Source: Chrysemys picta bellii
Taxonomy: Eukaryota; Chordata; Testudines; Emydidae
Length of the DNA: 64,000 nucleotides
Reading direction: 5' to 3'
Assembly (NCBI RefSeq): GCF_011386835.1
Contig: NC_088804.1
Coordinates: 40,163,549-40,227,548 of the forward strand
The notes beneath the pieces were generated by a model, which saw only the letters and a list, made by a program, of their open reading frames with translations, searched no databases and had not been told where the DNA came from. The position numbers and the translations under genes are program-made. Each line of letters starts with the position of its first letter. Within the stretch, counting starts at the first letter, position 1. Shown piece after piece: positions 44,109 through 55,137 of the stretch.

Positions 44109-44146
44109 CTGACGAAGTGGGTATTCACCCACGAAAGCGTATGCTC
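44109..44146 (+). ncRNA. Hammerhead-ribozyme-like motif with complete core
   Basis: Order: CTGACGA (44109-44115, fits CUGANGA), one A, a perfect 6-bp stem II (GTGGGT and ACCCAC around ATTC), GAAA (44133-44136), a minimal stem III in GCGTATGC (44137-44144), then TC (44145-44146), which fits the U-H cleavage position. Weak stem I pairing is possible (ACATG upstream with TATGT downstream) beyond a 3-base internal loop. All core positions are kept. Hammerhead motifs with very short stem III are known from Penelope-like elements; cleavage by this copy is untested. Confidence 0.65.
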
Positions 44147-44199
44147 CAATATGTCTGTTAGTCTATAAGGTGCCACAGGACTCTTTGTCGCTTTTTGAA

Positions 44200-45879
44200 G
44201 GATGACAGTTATTCATCTTGTGGGGCTGGGGAATGGGGTACTAAATAGAGGGGCCCTTGAGTCTGAAATCCCTTCCCTCCTTGCCCCCTACTTAGTTTTA
44301 CAGAACTAGGGTTTGTTGATGATTGGGTCCCAGCGCAAGAGCTATCTGTGTTCTTAGACTCTTTCTACTGGGAGGCTTGAGGGAGGGGGAGTATAGGGAG
44401 TTCATTAATATTAATTAATATTGGTTCAGCTAATGAGTATAAGCATGTGGCTCTGATGGTTTTTGGTACATGCCCATTGAAGCCTGTAGAAGTGCATTTT
44501 CATAAACTGGGGAAATAACCAAGGTTTGTTTGTATTTTGAAAATAAGGTGCTCTAGGGTGACCAGATGTCCCTGTGACGTATAGCTCAACTTAGACTAGA
44601 GTTCCCCCAAAGAATCCCCCAGCCTTTGGCATTAGACCCTCAGCTGGGGGAATTCGGTGAGCTCCACTGAAGTGAGTGCGCCCAATGCCATTCTCCATTT
44701 CCTAGACAAACAATTCTGTTAACTGGTTTTTGCTGGCCACTTGGGTAGTCATTTGAGACAGGCTTCACTGGATTCACCTTTGTAAACACGCAAAGATCCC
44801 TTGGCTCCCTGAATTCGATTAAAGAAAGGCAGTTCTGAGATTAGAAGCATTACAGAAAACACGTAGGTGCCCGGATACTGCATGTATGAACAGCCAGGTA
44901 GATCAGTATTCTAGACTGTAATAGCATTGCACAAAGAAACCTGACTCTCTCCTCTGTCTGGCACATGGCATTGTGCAAATAATCGCTCTGATCCTACTCC
45001 CATTGAAATAAATGGGGTCACATTGCCTTCAGCTTTTATGGAGAGATGGCTCTGGCCTATTAATAACCATAAATAGTTATGGAAACCTAAAGTGCAAATA
45101 AAACATAGAGAAATAATAGGAGAAATGGACCCATCTCAGGTGCAAATTCTGGGGCTAAACCCTGTTTACCATCATTGACATAGATAGACCAATTGACTTT
45201 GGTGCAGCTACATGCCTAAATATGGAAAACAGTGATTTAGCCCTTTAGTACTTTTGAAGGCAGCCTCTGGAAATTACTGATTAATCTTAGTGCTTTTTGG
45301 ATGACTTGGGCAGGGAATCCTCCCTCCTAAAAGCACTGGGCATGTGTCTCGTGTTTATAGATTCTCAACATCGCATGCTAAGGAAGGGCGATGCTGGTTT
45401 ATAGAATGGTTTCCCAATCTCAGGAGCAAGATTGGGGAAGTGACAGGTTGATTATTTGCACTCCACAGCAAACAGCTATGTTGAAAAGTTTTTCATGTAG
45501 CTGCTAGTAGCTGGGATGGGGGGAATCTTTATCAAGTTCCATGTCCTAAACATTCCAAACGCAACCAACAAATTCCTAAATAGCATAACTCACTCCCCGC
45601 AACACACACACAGACACAGACACAAACTCTCTCTCTCTGCATTACCATGGGGAATGTAGTTCAAAATGCAATGACACTTCATTTCCCACTAAATAGATAC
45701 GGCATCTTGTGAATAGTACAAATAATTAAATCATGTGCTTATGGCCAGCTGGTGTGCCTGGACTTCTTATGTTGGAGTCTGTCTGAAATAATATTTACCC
45801 TTTGATAGGACTTTGTTTCCCTTCGCTAGACTCTCTCTTCCTTTCTCTTTTGGCTCCTCTTTTGCTGTGCTTAGTGCCT
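44200..45879. other. Mostly unassigned; a hAT-like MITE end at 44553
   Basis: 'tagggtgaccagatgtccct' at 44554-44573 equals the left end of the MITE at 16652, but the rest of the element is gone. (CA)n and (CT)n simple repeats lie at 45601-45638. No exon recognised. Confidence 0.45.
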
Positions 45880-46110
45880 TGTGGCAATGTGAACAGAGCA
45901 CTTAGATTAGAGATCCAGGTTCTAGTCCATCTCTGCCACTGGCCCACTGAGTGACCTGGGGCAGCTCACTTCAGCTTCCTATGCCGCTGTTTCCCCATCT
46001 GTAAAATGGAGATAATGATAACGACCGGCTTTGTGAAGGGTTTTGAAAACTGCTGATAAAAATACTATACAACAGCTAGCTGGTATTATTATTCTGCTGC
46101 CCCATCTTTG
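45880..46110 (+). repeat. MIR SINE, sense
   Basis: 'cagagcacttagattagaga', 'ggttctagtccatctctgcc', 'actgagtgacctggggcagc', 'ccccatctgtaaaatggaga' and 'aaactgctgataaaaatact' follow MIR from head to tail. Confidence 0.8.
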
Positions 46111-46782
46111 TATTCTACAGCAGCTCAACCTCTGAGGACTGAGAAATACTTCAGTGGTTTCAGTGATTTCCACATTAGGCTGCGTGTGCCTACTTCTTTA
46201 CTCCATCAAACTACTTCTCTAATTCCACCAGTTCTGTGAAGCTTGCTAGTGACTGCATCTCTCTCTCTCTGTGACTTTCTTTGACAGCTGTGTTGTATCT
46301 GCCCATGGCTATATGTTTTAAACTCTCCAAGACAAAGGTTTTGTAGTTCAGTTAGTGTATTTTACATGTTGTAAACCACTGCCTAAAGTTATCTTTATGG
46401 TGTAGAAATAATAATATACAGATATTGCTTCACCTGCCTTTGAAATGCGTCTTCTTCTGGAGTAGAGTGTGGCAGCTGCTTGACCGTGCACAGGAAATAA
46501 AGAATTCATATACGATTTTACATAAGCCGTCAGATTCAATATTGAAAACTAAAGCTGGTTGCAGTAATGTCAAGTTTCAGAATCTGAATTTATCAAGCAA
46601 TTTGCAAGAGCCTTTTCACCCCTCTGGCGTTTGCAAGTAGATGGCTAAGGGCGCGATCCTGCACCTAGCTACACTTTTCGCAGCGTCCTCTTGATTTCAG
46701 TGGCAGTCTGCGCAAGAGTAACTATAGGCATGTGCATAGCTCTTTGCAAGATACAGCCCTAATAGCCTCTATGCCTCGGGTC
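46111..46782. other. Unassigned; short CT microsatellite
   Basis: (CT)n lies near 46257-46270. Nothing else is recognised. Confidence 0.4.
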
Positions 46783-46905
46783 AGATTTTCAAAGGTATTT
46801 AGGGACCTGAAGAAGCAGACAGGTGCCTCGTGGCATTTTCAAAAGCGCCTAAACATCTAACTCAATGGGAAATAGGCACCGAAATACCTTTAAAAATCTG
46901 ATGTT
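46783..46905. repeat. Small foldback repeat, 'tcagattttcaaaggtattt' type
   Basis: 'tcagattttcaaaggtattt' at the left is inverted at the right as 'aaatacctttaaaaatctga'. Between them lie 'aggtgcctcgtggcattttc' and 'gcgcctaaac'. The repeat at 55510-55735 has the same vocabulary ('ggcacctaaataccttta'). Confidence 0.65.
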
Positions 46906-47074
46906 TGGTGCCTGCTCCAAAGCCTATTGACATCAGTGGGACTTCAACCAGCTTTGAATCAGGCCTGTGAAGACTGATCCTGTTCCCACAAAAGTGAATA
47001 GGAGGTTTTTTCCCCCCACTGGCCGCAGGCTCAGGCCCAATGTCATTTCCTAAGAGCTATAGCTTGGTTTCAGT
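46906..47074. other. Unassigned short stretch
   Basis: Nothing recognised. Confidence 0.4.
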
Positions 47075-47388
47075 AGCATAGCTAGGGGGGCAGTGGCCGC
47101 TCTCCCACTGAGCACAAGTGGCGCCTTTTAAATTTCTTGGCGCCTTTTCTACTCACCTGGCGGCGCTCCGGGTCTTCGGCGGCACTTCGGCAGCGGGCCA
47201 TTCACTAGCTCCTGGTGTCTTCGGTGGCACTGAAGGACCCACTGCCGAAATGCCGCCGAAGACCCGCGGAGTGAGTGAAGGTCGTGCCGCCGAAGACCCG
47301 GAGCGCCGCCCCGTCAGTAAAAGCGCCGCCGGGTGAGTAAAAACGCCGCCTTTTTGGGGATCGCTCCCCCTGTTCCCTACGCCTGGTC
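47075..47388. mobile_element. CpG-rich MITE-like element, about 310 bp
   Basis: The left end 'agcatagctaggggggcag' is loosely inverted at the right ('ctccccctgttccctacgcc'). The interior has repeated inverted 'gccgaagacc', 'gcggcgctccgggtcttcgg' and 'aaaagcgccgcc' blocks that can fold back on each other. No coding sequence is claimed from the open frame across it. Confidence 0.6.
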
Positions 47389-48984
47389 CCTTATCTGAAA
47401 CCTCTCTCGTGTTGGAGTGTTCCAGAGTGGCACATATATTTTGTAGCTCCGTCCCATTTCTGTGAAGAGTGTGACAGTAAATTCACCCGACAAACACAAG
47501 CTGCCTTTTTTTTCCTTTATTTCTAGCCTTGCATTCCCTCGCTTTGGTGCTGAAATCATAATGGAATGCCTCTAAAATGATTTATTTAACAAAAGGAGCA
47601 GCCCAATTATCTTTATGTGAGCGTTAGGCAGAAGTGACACCATTTTTACACTTGGCAAAATAATGGTGTTTTTAACACCAATCTATCATGCTTAAATGGA
47701 TATAAATGCACAGTTTTTGTAAATGATTACGGAACATTGTTTTATGGTTCCACAAAAAATCTGCGTCAGATGGTTTCTTTTTGGTATGAAATAAAATCAC
47801 ATTAATTATCAGCAAGCTGGTACCATTCCAGAGCTGGCAAAAAGCTTCAGGGCAAAGCCCAGAGCTCATGGGCTTTGGAACTGGCACCAAACAAATAAAT
47901 AAAGAAGAAGAGAACATCTCCATAGCGAAACATGTGGTTGCTCTTTTGCCTCATTTGTATTGTCAGCCCATTGATTTACACTGGATCACATTCATTCCAG
48001 AGCATGAGAGCAGATCACTGATCGACTGCTTTCCGTGAGGAACGCGTTCTGGCCCTGACCCTGACCCTGATTTGCGGCCACAGCAACATGCACAGCACGT
48101 TCAGAGTCAGATAAAACTTTTCTACTGCATCGTGTGCGATTCAAAGTCTGTTTTTTAACTTTGAATGTGCTCTTGGCTGGCCAAAAAGACTCACCAACTT
48201 CTGGACGGTCCTTCATTAGCCTGTGTTTTTTTTAAATAAAACTTTATTTGCACCAATAAGTTGCTGGCCAAAACCATCTTGCGCTGTGAGCCTGACCCTG
48301 CGCAGGGCTGCCAAAGGGACAGTTTGGAGAGCTCCCTCTTATTCTAGGCTTCATCATGACTTCAGCCTCTTCCCATGACAGCTGCATATGCATGGGGGAG
48401 AGAGACACAAACCACCTGTTCATTCTTTCCTGAGATCCATAAAGATGTGAGTTATCTTTAAGCTTCACCTCCTGAGGCATGCTGGCAGGGTGTTGTGTGT
48501 GTGCACATATATGCACATACACAGCACCTACGCTGTTGCTGTAGCACTGAGTTATCCAGGATTCTCAATCTATCTGTGCTAAATTGACTCCGCAATTTTT
48601 AAATGAAAATTGTCCAGCAAAACAACCCTTCCAAACAGCTTCCTCCAGAAATTATTGTTTGGAGATCTACAAGTTTCTCTCACATGGATGAGTCACTAAC
48701 ACTCTCTGAGTCAGTCCCCCTGACAGCTCCATGAATATGACTTCATTGCTTTAGATTTAGACTTACTGATAAATGAAATTTTCCCAAGAAGGAAAAATAA
48801 TGACAGTGGAAGTCAAAAGAGTGGGAGTTGCATATTCATCCTGATGCCAGTGAAATGAAGAGTTGAAGAAGTGATTCACGTATGGAGGGGGAGGGGTGAG
48901 TGCTAGCATATATCGTTATGCTAAAAAGGTACACAGGAAAAGAAAAGCACTAATGTGTAATAAAGACTTGCATAATTCATGAAG
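47389..48984. other. Unassigned non-coding stretch
   Basis: No exon or repeat recognised. Confidence 0.4.
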
Positions 48985-49018
48985 ACTGTGTGTGTGTGCG
49001 TGCGCGCGGTGTGTGTTT
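48985..49018 (+). repeat. GT/GC alternating simple repeat
   Basis: 'ctgtgtgtgtgtgcgtgcgc' followed by 'gcggtgtgtgtttgg': an alternating purine-pyrimidine tract with Z-DNA potential. Confidence 0.8.
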
Positions 49019-50894
49019 GGTTGTTATCCCTTTATTTAGTGAAATAATGTAGAACTATGTGTAGGAAGACAAATTTAGTCATGTGTGAAGGTCCTAAATT
49101 CTGGATCTATGACAAGAACATAGGGCTAGTCTGAATAGCAGAGTGTGCTTTCTGCAAACTTCAATACATATAAATCGTCTGGTGGAATCATGTCTTAAGA
49201 AGTAGCATTACAGCAACCAAGTCATCAACAGCACTTTGAGCTCCCAAAAGTTCTTCTCATGCCTTCCAACTTCCAGGACTCCGCTCATACTCTAGTGATT
49301 GTGTTTGGAAGATCAGAAGCTCTGATGTGATTTTTCTTGGAGGATTGGCCTGTCTCACCCAGTAATATGACAATGTTTCCTTTCTTTTGTAGACCTTTTG
49401 CTTGGTCATTTCTTTCAGCAATGTCTTGAGGCAGGCAAAGCACCTTGACCCAGATAACACATGTTGCAGATAATCTTTCCAAAAGTCTTCCTCTGAACTT
49501 GCTATATGTGCTGAAGAAGTTTTGCAGAGGCTCAGATACCTTCTGAAGAGATAGTAAGCAAGGGGTAAAGAGTTAATGTGGTGGTGAAGGAGTAGAACGT
49601 TTTCAGTCCAGTTCTCCAGGTGGATCTCAGTCCGAATACAATTAGGCACTTGCCTAGATCACGAAGGACACACATTGTCCCCTTTTATCATGTGTAGCTT
49701 AGAGGCCAAGGACTGAACTAGCCATAGACTCTCAGTGGCTCCTGTTTCTCATAGAAGTGCTTGCACAAAGGGTAGGGCTGACAAAGTACTGTGTGGGTAC
49801 ATGTTCAAAGGACAAATGCAGGACTGTGGTCTCAAGGGGTTTCAGTCCCAATGACTTGCACTCTCCCAAAATTCCTTAAAACAATACTATTAAAAAAGAC
49901 AATGCAGCGGGTGTGAATGTGATCACTGGAGAGCTGTCTGTTTTCGGTCCAAAAATGTTGATTGTTGCAGCCCCTTTCTCACTCGGGCGCCTGATTTAAA
50001 TAAGATACAATCAGTAACAGGCATGGCTGTTAGAGAAGAATTCCTGTTTAATTATAGATGAATACAAAGTATACAAAACAAATGAAGTTCAACAGATGAA
50101 AACGTGGTTGCAAAGAGGATCTTAAGATGAAGGTGTTGGTACAATGAATCCTTCTGGATGCCATCAGTGGAGAACACAAAGGGAAGCCAGATGTTAACTC
50201 TTGTGTCCTGGCTAAATTCCAGCTGTGTGCTTAGTTAACTTTCTGCCTACCTGTAACTCCCCTGGAACAGCTGTTCCAGTGTACTTTGCTGTATTTCTTG
50301 CTCAAGTCCTTTGAGTTGGCATCACACAGCTGTGATGGGATGTACGGTTTATGTAAGGAGAGGGAGGTTGCCTAGGTCATCAGAGTCAAGCTGAGCTGTT
50401 CGTACTTTTGGCTTCAGGGGTTGTTTATTAACCGCATTAGCACCTCTCCAGTGAGTGCAAATAGGCTAGGCAGCTGCCAATCCATTGAGAGGAATGAGTG
50501 GAAATTTGCCCACCTTGGCTTTGCCATTTCACTCTGGTGAATTTTTCTTTCTTTCTTAATGTTAAAATGTATTTGAGGAACTTCAAATTCAAGATCTGTC
50601 TAAACTACAAGAAGGACAACAAAGTGGAGACCTCTGGATGTTACCCTCACATCCTTAATCCTTACCCTTTGCTGTCAGTTTATGTAGACCAATAATCTGT
50701 CACCAGTAATGAGCAGTACTCAGTTCTTCAGAGACAGATGCAACAAACCCTGCAGTAGGCAGTTACAGGCTAACCTATTCTCAGGGGAGATTTCCTCCTA
50801 ACCACTCCATAGTTAGAGATTGGCTTGAGTCCTGAAGCGTGACAGTTTATATCCCTTCTCCAATTCCAAACTTTTTTTGTAGCATTTACTATTA
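49019..50894. other. Unassigned non-coding stretch
   Basis: Apart from the open frame at 49257-49649 nothing stands out. Confidence 0.35.
49257..49649 (-). other. 130-codon open frame of unknown status
   Basis: One of the longest frames in the window not explained by a recognised repeat. Its composition looks protein-like: 'INSLPLAYYLFRRYLSLCKT' and 'SSEEDFWKDYLQHVLSGSR' are amphipathic, followed by a Lys-rich part. I recognise no family. It could be chance, an exon remnant, or part of a retroelement I do not know. A real exon would need flanking splice sites in frame, which I cannot establish. Confidence 0.2.
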
Positions 50895-51085
50895 TAACTC
50901 TTGATATTATCATTCTCCATAGAAATTTCTAATCCATTTTGAATCCTGCTAAACTATTGGGCCTCAGTGATATCTTGTGGTGGTGAGTTCTACAGGCTGA
51001 TTGTAGCTGTGGGCAAAAATGTTTCCTTTTATCGATTTTGGATTTTCCAGCTTTCAGTTTCTGTGAGGTCCTGTTGTTTTGAGTC
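50895..51085 (-). mobile_element. Ancient L3/CR1-like LINE fragment
   Basis: 'gcctcagtgatatcttgtgg', 'tggtgagttctacaggctga', 'gggcaaaaatgtttcctttt' and 'ctttcagtttctgtgaggtc' are the antisense 3' region of an old L3-type LINE, parallel to 16440. Confidence 0.65.
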
Positions 51086-51126
51086 ATCCCACCATGAAAC
51101 TAGAGAATAGAGGCTATGGGATCGGG

Positions 51127-51500
51127 TGTACCAGTCATTTGCTGCCCATCAGAGGCCCTGCTGCCTTGGTACACCCTGCCATATGATGGTGTCCTTTTGA
51201 AAGAGAAGAGTGGTGAATTCAGACCTCCAGGGGTTCCATAGGGAGGCCTCTCAGGATCATCTTCTGGCAGAACCAGTGAGAATTGGTCCTCCAGTGGCTA
51301 GAAGGGCTAGAAGCAGGCAGTGGCCAATCTGGGCCCAGTAGGCCAGATAAAAAGGGCTAGCTGCTTCTTGCAAGGGCCTGTTCTGGGTGATGTTGGAACT
51401 GGAGAAGAAGACTCTCCCTATTTCACCCAAGAAATCTGGCTCGGTCTGGGGCCTAACTCGAACAGCATTTTAGTTGGCCCACCGACACACAGTTTGAATT
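51127..51500 (+). mobile_element. Possible LTR or LTR fragment
   Basis: It starts at 'tgtaccagtcatttgctgcc'. A TATA-like 'agataaaaagggctagctgc' lies at 51345-51364, followed by GC-rich transcribed-like sequence. It reads like the middle of an LTR, but no clear right end or target duplication was found. Confidence 0.35.
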
Positions 51501-51984
51501 TGCCCAGGTGACCATTTTCAGTTAAGCGTTAATTAATTTTCTGTAAAACTGAGGCGAGCCCCTAACATGCCTCTTGGGCAAATTCAAACTGAGCAGCTAA
51601 TCCACAGTAAGTACTTTATTTGATTAATTTAGCCTCTTTCTGGTTGTGAATTGCCTGTGAGCAGTTAGGATAATTGTGAATAATTATCAGTCTCTTGATA
51701 CTTTGCGAGCCATTCATTGTGATTATTGAGAATTAGAGTGGCATTGGTTGGTGCTGATTGGGCATGTAACATCAAATGATATTGTATCTCTTCCTTGATT
51801 GGATGGACCATGTCTGTTTGGTTTTGAGCATGAACATGCACATTGATGAGTTTGAACTTTTTCTTTCTGTATTCTCTAATATTCTTTTACAATTTATTAT
51901 TTCCATAAACATTCCCGCCATGAAACACATTCACTGGCAACAAATACAAAGTTATTGTCAGTATTTTATTATTACTAATATTTA
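51501..51984. other. Unassigned non-coding stretch
   Basis: AT-rich, nothing recognised. Confidence 0.4.
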
Positions 51985-52055
51985 TATTGCAATAGCATTT
52001 ACTATGCTATTTACTAATGCCCACAAGGAATTTGGGCCCTGTTGTGTTGGGTGCT
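51985..52055 (-). repeat. MIR-like SINE tail, part before an LTR-like insertion
   Basis: 'gaatttgggccctgttgtgt' and 'tgggtgct' match the antisense SINE tail ('ccattgtgctaggcgctgta' type). The next bases of the SINE, 'gctgtacaaac', appear at 52735, after the LTR-like element. Confidence 0.6.
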
Positions 52056-52732
52056 TGTAGACATCTGGGGTGGGGCTCATCCCTCGCAGGGGCGACCGGG
52101 AGCCAGGCCGTCTCACGTCACGAGGCTGGGAAACCATTCAGTCTGGCAAGTCCAAGCCCTAGGTCGGGGCGGGGCAGCAAACAAGCAGTAGTTCAGGGGC
52201 TCAGACCCTCAGGCAGGGCTGAGCCAACAAACAGCACTCCACTGTGTCCCAGCCCGGGGCCCTAACAGCAGCAGTCCGTCTGCTGCTGGGTCAGTGGGGA
52301 TCCTGACCGCAACACACTGACATGGGCTCGGGGTCCGTTATCCCCAGGCCACTTCCAATCTCCCCCTCCATGGGTACCTGTACGTCCTCAGTCTCCTCCA
52401 CCGTGTCCCAGACCATGGGCTCCTCAGGGCACCGAGCGCTGGGTAGGTCAGGCGGCTCCTCCAGACCCTCGGCGAGGGCAGGCTTGGCCAGTCCTGCTCA
52501 GGATACCGGGCTCGGGGCAGGCTCGGCCAGTCCTGCTCAGGACCTCGGGTACCTGCGTCTGTCCTCTCCCGCGGCCGGCGTCCAATGAGCGCTGGGGCCG
52601 TGCCTTTATACTTCCTGTCCCACCCCTTCACTTCCGGGGGGCGGGGATATACGGCGGTGACTCCGCCCACTCGGGCAGCTGTTCTGGCTCATCCCTCGCA
52701 GGGGCGACCGGGAGCCAGGCCGCCTCACTACA
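52056..52732 (-). mobile_element. LTR-like element (677 bp), 5-bp TSD, repeated termini
   Basis: On the minus strand it begins TGTAGTGAGGCGGCC and ends GATGTCTACA. The flanks carry the perfect 5-base duplication gtgct (52051-52055 and 52733-52737). A TATA motif, read as 'ggaagtataaaggc', is at 52602-52615. A segment of about 42 bases ('ctcatccctcgcaggggcga' onward) is present at both ends in the same direction (52076-52117 and 52688-52729). It shares the ends, TATA context and a short Cys-Cys-Gly frame with the 1183-bp element at 31934, but lacks that element's 57-bp tandem repeats. Confidence 0.8.
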
Positions 52733-52737
52733 GTGCT

Positions 52738-52925
52738 GTACAAACATGTGACAGTCGCTAATCTTAAGTAGTGCCTAGAGGCCCAAACATGTTCTGGGCT
52801 AGATTGTACTTGGCAAAGCACGCGCACATAGTAAGAGACAGTCCCTGCCCTGAAAAGCTTATAGACTAAATAGTCGAGACAGATAAAGGGTGGGAGGAAA
52901 AACAGAGGCACAAAAGCAGGTGGCT
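52738..52925 (-). repeat. MIR-like SINE tail, part after the LTR-like insertion
   Basis: 'agtgcctagaggcccaaaca', 'catagtaagagacagtccct', 'ccctgaaaagcttatagact' and 'gataaagggtgggaggaaaa' read antisense. The rest of the SINE core continues at 53330. Confidence 0.7.
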
Positions 52926-53325
52926 GGGGCTAGCAGGGGCTCCACCTCCCAAATCTATCTACCTACCAGCTCCTCAGCTGCCAGCCTCCCTGGTACCTAT
53001 GCCCAGCTCAGCAGGCAGTCCTGATGTACGCCACTTGACACGGCAGTGGGCTCCTTGAGCCTACTGCTAGTGGTGAGAGCCAGTGGGCCGGACTGGGGAG
53101 CTGGGACCAGGCCAGCACCGAATCACTGCTGCCTGGGCTTGCTCTCCAACCCCTGGACCCAGCACCATAGGACAGGAGGAGCCAGAGAGCCTGAGGGGCT
53201 GGGCAGGCTCGCTCTGTGGGACAGGAGCGAAGTTGCTACTGCCTAGTGTGAATGCAGATTGGTTTCTCGCTTCAATCCCCCTGGTGGGCATAAAGCTGGC
53301 CCAACCCTCTCCCTAATGTTTTCAT
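52926..53325. other. GC-rich insert splitting an old SINE, unidentified
   Basis: About 400 bases, GC-rich, from 'caggtggctggggctagcag' to 'gggcataaagctggcccaac', lie between two parts of one antisense SINE. It is presumably another insertion, but no inverted ends or target duplication were identified. Confidence 0.4.
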
Positions 53326-53329
53326 CCTC

Positions 53330-53450
53330 TACCTGTGGGCATAGGGAGGTGAAGTGACTTGCCCAAGGTAACACAGCTAGTTAGTGGCAGAGCTGGGACT
53401 AGAACCCCGGTCTCCTTGCTCTATCCAGTAGCCTGCACTGCCTCCTGAAG
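53330..53450 (-). repeat. MIR-like SINE core, antisense
   Basis: 'gggaggtgaagtgacttgcc', 'caaggtaacacagctagtta', 'ggcagagctgggactagaac' and 'ccagtagcctgcactgcctc' give the antisense MIR core and head. It is the continuation of 51985-52055 and 52738-52925. Confidence 0.8.
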
Positions 53451-55129
53451 ACAAGGGCCGTTTATTTCAGCAAATGTTGGTGGGAGCTGTTTTGAGGCAT
53501 TTGCCCTGCTTTTTGGTAAATGTGTTGAGCTTCCTGCCAGAGAAGTGGCACTGTAGCCTGAGGTTCACAGACCAAACTCGCAGGGGTCACATGCTCAGGC
53601 CCCTTCTGAGGCTACGCCTCACGGCACTCAACACCGACGTGGAGGTCTCATCCTGCTTGGCGGGGGCGGGGGGGACTGATGACTAGAGGAGGCTGGAGAT
53701 CCAAGTGAGGTGAAAAGTAGGCAAATCTCCCTAGCTGTGTAGCAATGCAGTGAACCCCCTTTAGAGCAGGTGGTGCATTGACAGCGCATCTTTCCTTGCT
53801 TGTGCAACAATGTGTGCTCTAGAAGATACAGGAGACCACTGACACAGAGAATTCCGTCTAGGAATCCCGTGCAAAATACACATACATTAGCCATGCTTTA
53901 GGGTTGCATTTGCATCCTAATTCTCCTCATAAGGAGCATGCGAGCAGCTTGTAAATGGAATGTATTTACTGGGCAATATTACTCCAGTGCAACCCCCCTT
54001 GAAGTCCTTGGGGTTCTACCAAGTGTTTCTGAAAGGGAGAATTTGGCCCGGAGCATGTTCATTAGTCAAAAGCTGGCCCGGGCTCTGAAATGTGGTCATT
54101 AGCGTTACTAATTCCGTGATCAAAAAAAAGAGAGAAAAAAGTAGAGTTAGCGTTGGTAATCGCTGTGTGCATTTGCCAGGAGGTTTCATTAAAAGATAAC
54201 AGATGTTTCAAGGATAAACTAGATTTAACAGTTCTGTGGGATTATTAATTTGTTTTAAATACATCTGCTACCACTGAATACTGCAGGACTACAGGCCCAT
54301 TCATAACTGTGGCTTCAGTTATGCTAACAAACAGATTATGTATATTTTCCTACTGCTGAAGAATTCACGCGGCCAGATCCTTGATAATCAGCATGTCTAG
54401 GGAATGGGTAAAGGACTATGCATTTCAGTGACTCCCATAGGGTGTTCAGGCCTCTGGAGGTTTATTATTCTGGTCCCAAATCTGGTGGCATGACTGATTC
54501 TGTGCCAGTTTCCACATGGTCAAAGCAACGTCCAGAGATCTGCTGCATATCCAAAGCCCTGGGTGAATGCACTCCTGGAGCATTGAGACAAAACTAGATG
54601 TCCAATTACAGTTCCTCTTTGAGTAGTGACTCTTGGTAGTACCTGCACAGCTTCTCTTTCCCTGAGGTGTAGGAGAGCAGGGCAGGCTGGGAGCTGTAGT
54701 CCATTGTGGCATCCCACATTCAGATTCTTGTCTTCTGGCAAGATGGTAATAGGGGATTACATCTAAACGCCACCTTTCTACAGACCAGAGCGAGACCTGG
54801 AAGGAGGCTTTCCGGGAAGTGGTGGGCATATAAAACAGAAAGAAACCAAGTCTATTTTGTAGTTGTTTTTTAAAATGGTTCTGAGCGTATTGGAAAAGGC
54901 CGTGAGGCTGTGTAGCTTTCACTCCCTTTCAGAGCTGCTTAGAATAAAGATGCCCAGACAAAGGGATTTTTTAAATTATTTATTTAGTTAGTTAGTTCTT
55001 GCTCCTAAAACCTGCTTTCTAAATATATGAAGAGTGCCAACAAAGGGGAGAGGGGTATGGAAGGGGAGGGCCAGGAAGGGTAAAGACAAGGTCGCCATGA
55101 TCTCATTACAGCAGACACAATGAGCAGCA
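53451..55129. other. Unassigned non-coding stretch
   Basis: No exon or repeat recognised. A 158-codon antisense frame at 54446-54922 has no motif and is not called. Confidence 0.35.
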
Positions 55130-55137
55130 GTTACGGC

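Larger units (their letters stand above)
43633..44199 (+). mobile_element. Penelope-like element, 3' part with intact endonuclease frame
   Basis: It starts within the GIY-YIG coding region at 'attcacttgcacgtccac' and continues through its stop at 44029 and a non-coding tail. The tail contains a hammerhead-like core (44109-44146) and the end phrase 'aaggtgccacaggactcttt'. Truncated at 5'; the RT is absent. Same family as 9730 but a different subfamily tail. Confidence 0.88.

Noticed and set aside
48051..48070. Telomere-like 'ccctgaccctgaccctga'
   Set aside because: Only three imperfect 6-base units with the wrong unit (CCCTGA rather than CCCTAA); not an interstitial telomere array.
54446..54922. 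158-codon antisense open frame
   Set aside because: No recognisable motif or compositional sign of a protein family; long frames are expected by chance in 64 kb of moderate GC content.
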